Assembly (NCBI RefSeq): GCF_050279675.1
Contig: NZ_JBNNUK010000006.1
Location: 1-64,000, forward strand
Length of the DNA: 64,000 bases
Reading direction: 5' to 3'
Origin: Viridibacillus sp050279675
GTDB taxonomy: Bacteria > Bacillota > Bacilli > Bacillales_A > Planococcaceae
Numbering within the stretch: position 1 is the stretch's first letter; each line of letters starts with the position of its first letter. Positions 62,995-64,000 of this stretch are shown in pieces. Position numbers and translations under genes: made by a program. Below the pieces are notes generated by a model. It did not search any database. It was not told where the DNA came from and worked only from the letters and a program-made list of their open reading frames with translations.

Positions 62995-63300
62995 TTAATA
63001 CCATTTTCCAACAATCGGGTAATTCCAATCTGTATCATTAAGAGCCTTCACAATACCTATTACTGGAACGACAACACCCGTAATCAAAAAGACTACTAAG
63101 AATGGAAGTCCAATTAATAAAAAACTAAAGATCCCTGATACAATAACTAATACCCACATAACAAATTGGAACAATAGCGCTTGAATGGACAAACGCTTAA
63201 TTTGTTGATCATCAATAAATATATAAAATAGGATTGGCAATAAACACGGAGCAAAAAATGCACTTGCATGAAGAATCACTTTTAATCCTTTTGATTCCAT
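62995..63300 (-). CDS. DUF4870-like small membrane protein
   Basis: 101 residues with about three hydrophobic segments. The C-terminal GIVKALNDTDWNYPIVGKWY resembles the NGE.wrYPlig-type end of DUF4870 proteins. Its function is unknown; the family is widespread in Firmicutes. It stands alone with its own terminator, divergent from the small secreted protein gene. Confidence 0.65.
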   Translation of the reverse strand: MESKGLKVILHASAFFAPCLLPILFYIFIDDQQIKRLSIQALLFQFVMWVLVIVSGIFSFLLIGLPFLVVFLITGVVVPVIGIVKALNDTDWNYPIVGKWY

Positions 63301-63450
63301 TTAGAGCAACTCACTTTCATAAATTAATATACTTCTTTTTCTATTTATACGATTCAGAAATTCATTAGTTTCATATTCTCATCAAAAGAGGAACATTCTT
63401 TATTTCGATTCGTCCTCTGAAGTAACAAAAGAAAGGGAGGAGTTTTTCCT

Positions 63451-63720
63451 TTGAAAAAAGCATTATTATTCATCGGTAGCATCGCACTATGCTTAATCAT
63501 TTTCATTGCAATGCCTTATTGTTTATTGAAAAATTCATTTTCTAATGATTGCGAATCTAAAACTTCCTCATGCTCTAAAACCATTGAGCATAAAATAAAA
63601 ATCATCAATTCAATAAGTGAGTCTGATGTCCTGTATCAAGATCAGAATACTAGAGAAGACTCAACCGATAAAAGTCATAGAGGTCAATTTATATCAAGCC
63701 TTTTCCTAAGTGATAACTAA
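63451..63720 (+). CDS. Small secreted or membrane-anchored protein of unknown function
   Basis: 89 residues from a TTG start with GGGAGGAG about 8 nt upstream. Residues 5-25 form a hydrophobic signal or anchor, followed by a hydrophilic tail with two cysteines (CESKTSSC) and many Ser, Asp and Lys. I do not recognise the family. A terminator follows directly, which supports it being a real gene. It is not part of any operon visible here. Confidence 0.6.
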   Translation: MKKALLFIGSIALCLIIFIAMPYCLLKNSFSNDCESKTSSCSKTIEHKIKIINSISESDVLYQDQNTREDSTDKSHRGQFISSLFLSDN

Positions 63721-63737
63721 ATACCATAAAATATAAA

Positions 63738-63770
63738 AGAGGGCCGCTATGCATAAGCGCCCTCTTTATT
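63738..63770 (+). terminator. Terminator after the small secreted protein gene
   Basis: AGAGGG/CCCTCT plus CGCT/AGCG form a bulged stem with a 7-nt loop, followed by TTTATTATTT on the plus strand. Confidence 0.8.
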
Positions 63771-63862
63771 ATTTATCTTATGTTTCATTCAACTTCTTCT
63801 CGTGACAATACGACACCGTTTATGAGAGGATAGTTATACACTAGTTGAAATGAGGACGATCT

Positions 63863-64000
63863 ATGATTCGAACCATTGGCATTACTAATAATCAAGAACT
63901 AAAAATGGATTTTCCGCTAGAGGAGATACGAAATAATTCTTTTGAATGGTATTGGATTGATTTTGATGAACCTACTGTGGAGGAAGAACTACTGCTAGAC
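63863..64000 (+). CDS. CorA-like magnesium/divalent cation transporter, N-terminal part
   Basis: Only 46 codons are in the window, and the frame is open at the end. The product starts MIRTIGITNNQELKMDFPL and contains FEWYWIDFDEPTVEEELLL, like the cytoplasmic N-terminal domain of CorA-type proteins (W-x-D-[FL]-x-x-P-[ST]-x-E-E). GAGG lies 7 nt before the ATG. The membrane helices and the GMN motif lie beyond the window, so this is a family guess. Confidence 0.6.
   Translation, partial: MIRTIGITNNQELKMDFPLEEIRNNSFEWYWIDFDEPTVEEELLLD

Noticed and set aside
1..64000. CRISPR arrays, insertion sequences, prophage genes and tRNA genes
   Set aside because: Scanning both strands gave no spaced direct repeats of CRISPR size, no transposase or integrase and no tRNA cloverleaf sequence.

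Overview
The window is a chromosomal segment of a low-GC, endospore-forming Gram-positive bacterium of the order Bacillales. Protein sequences and gene order follow the Bacillus subtilis sigH-to-pdaB region closely. The sporulation and germination genes (gerD, cwlD, kbaA, sigH, a pdaB-position gene) indicate a spore former. The protein style and the gene gains and losses suggest a Lysinibacillus/Rummeliibacillus-type member of the Caryophanaceae (Planococcaceae); this family-level placement is an inference. Almost everything is on the minus strand, so transcription runs from high to low coordinates.

Layout, in transcription order. At 63.9-62.7 kb are minor genes: a partial CorA-like transporter, a small secreted protein and a DUF4870-like membrane protein. 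At 62.7-58 kb is the ctsR-mcsA-mcsB-clpC protein quality-control operon behind a CtsR operator of three heptads. At 57.9-49.3 kb are radA, an inserted acetate-uptake-type transporter on the plus strand where disA normally lies, yacL, ispD, ispF, gltX, a cysteine T-box, cysE, cysS and mrnC. At 48.9-45.8 kb are rlmB, rae1, sigH, rpmG, secE and nusG. At 45.6-35 kb are rplK, rplA, rplJ, rplL, a YbxB-type methyltransferase, rpoB and rpoC. At 34.8-30.1 kb is the str operon (L7Ae-like protein, rpsL, rpsG, fusA, tuf). At 30-24 kb is an accessory insertion: a BceRSAB-type peptide-antibiotic sensing and detoxification module plus a YuiF-type transporter. At 23.7-9.3 kb is the S10-spc-alpha ribosomal protein cluster with secY, adk, infA and rpoA, in which map is a decayed remnant. 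At 8.9-4.6 kb are the energizing module of ECF vitamin transporters (ecfA1, ecfA2, ecfT), truA, rplM and rpsI. At 4.5-0.3 kb are cwlD, salA, gerD, kbaA and a degenerate pdaB-like gene. At 0.2-0 kb are the promoter, leader and first bases of a 16S rRNA gene.

Most of the window is housekeeping: ribosome assembly, RNA polymerase, translation factors, secretion, RNA processing and tRNA charging. Recognised regulatory signals include sigma-A promoters ahead of rrn, rplM, rpsJ, the yuiF-like gene, tuf, the str operon, rpoB, rplJ, rplK, rpmG, sigH and ctsR, an L10 leader, a likely S10-operon leader, a cysteine T-box, the CtsR operator and a BceR-type box. Many genes start at GTG or TTG with a strong Shine-Dalgarno about 8 nt upstream, which moves several starts inward from the longest reading frame.

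The most notable deviations are the decayed map gene between adk and infA, the missing disA, the Bce/YuiF insertion between tuf and rpsJ, a hairpin-rich rplQ-ecfA1 spacer that may encode a structured RNA, a terminator-like hairpin in the rpoB leader, and a PdaB-like protein that has lost most deacetylase motifs. No transposase, prophage, CRISPR array or tRNA gene was seen.
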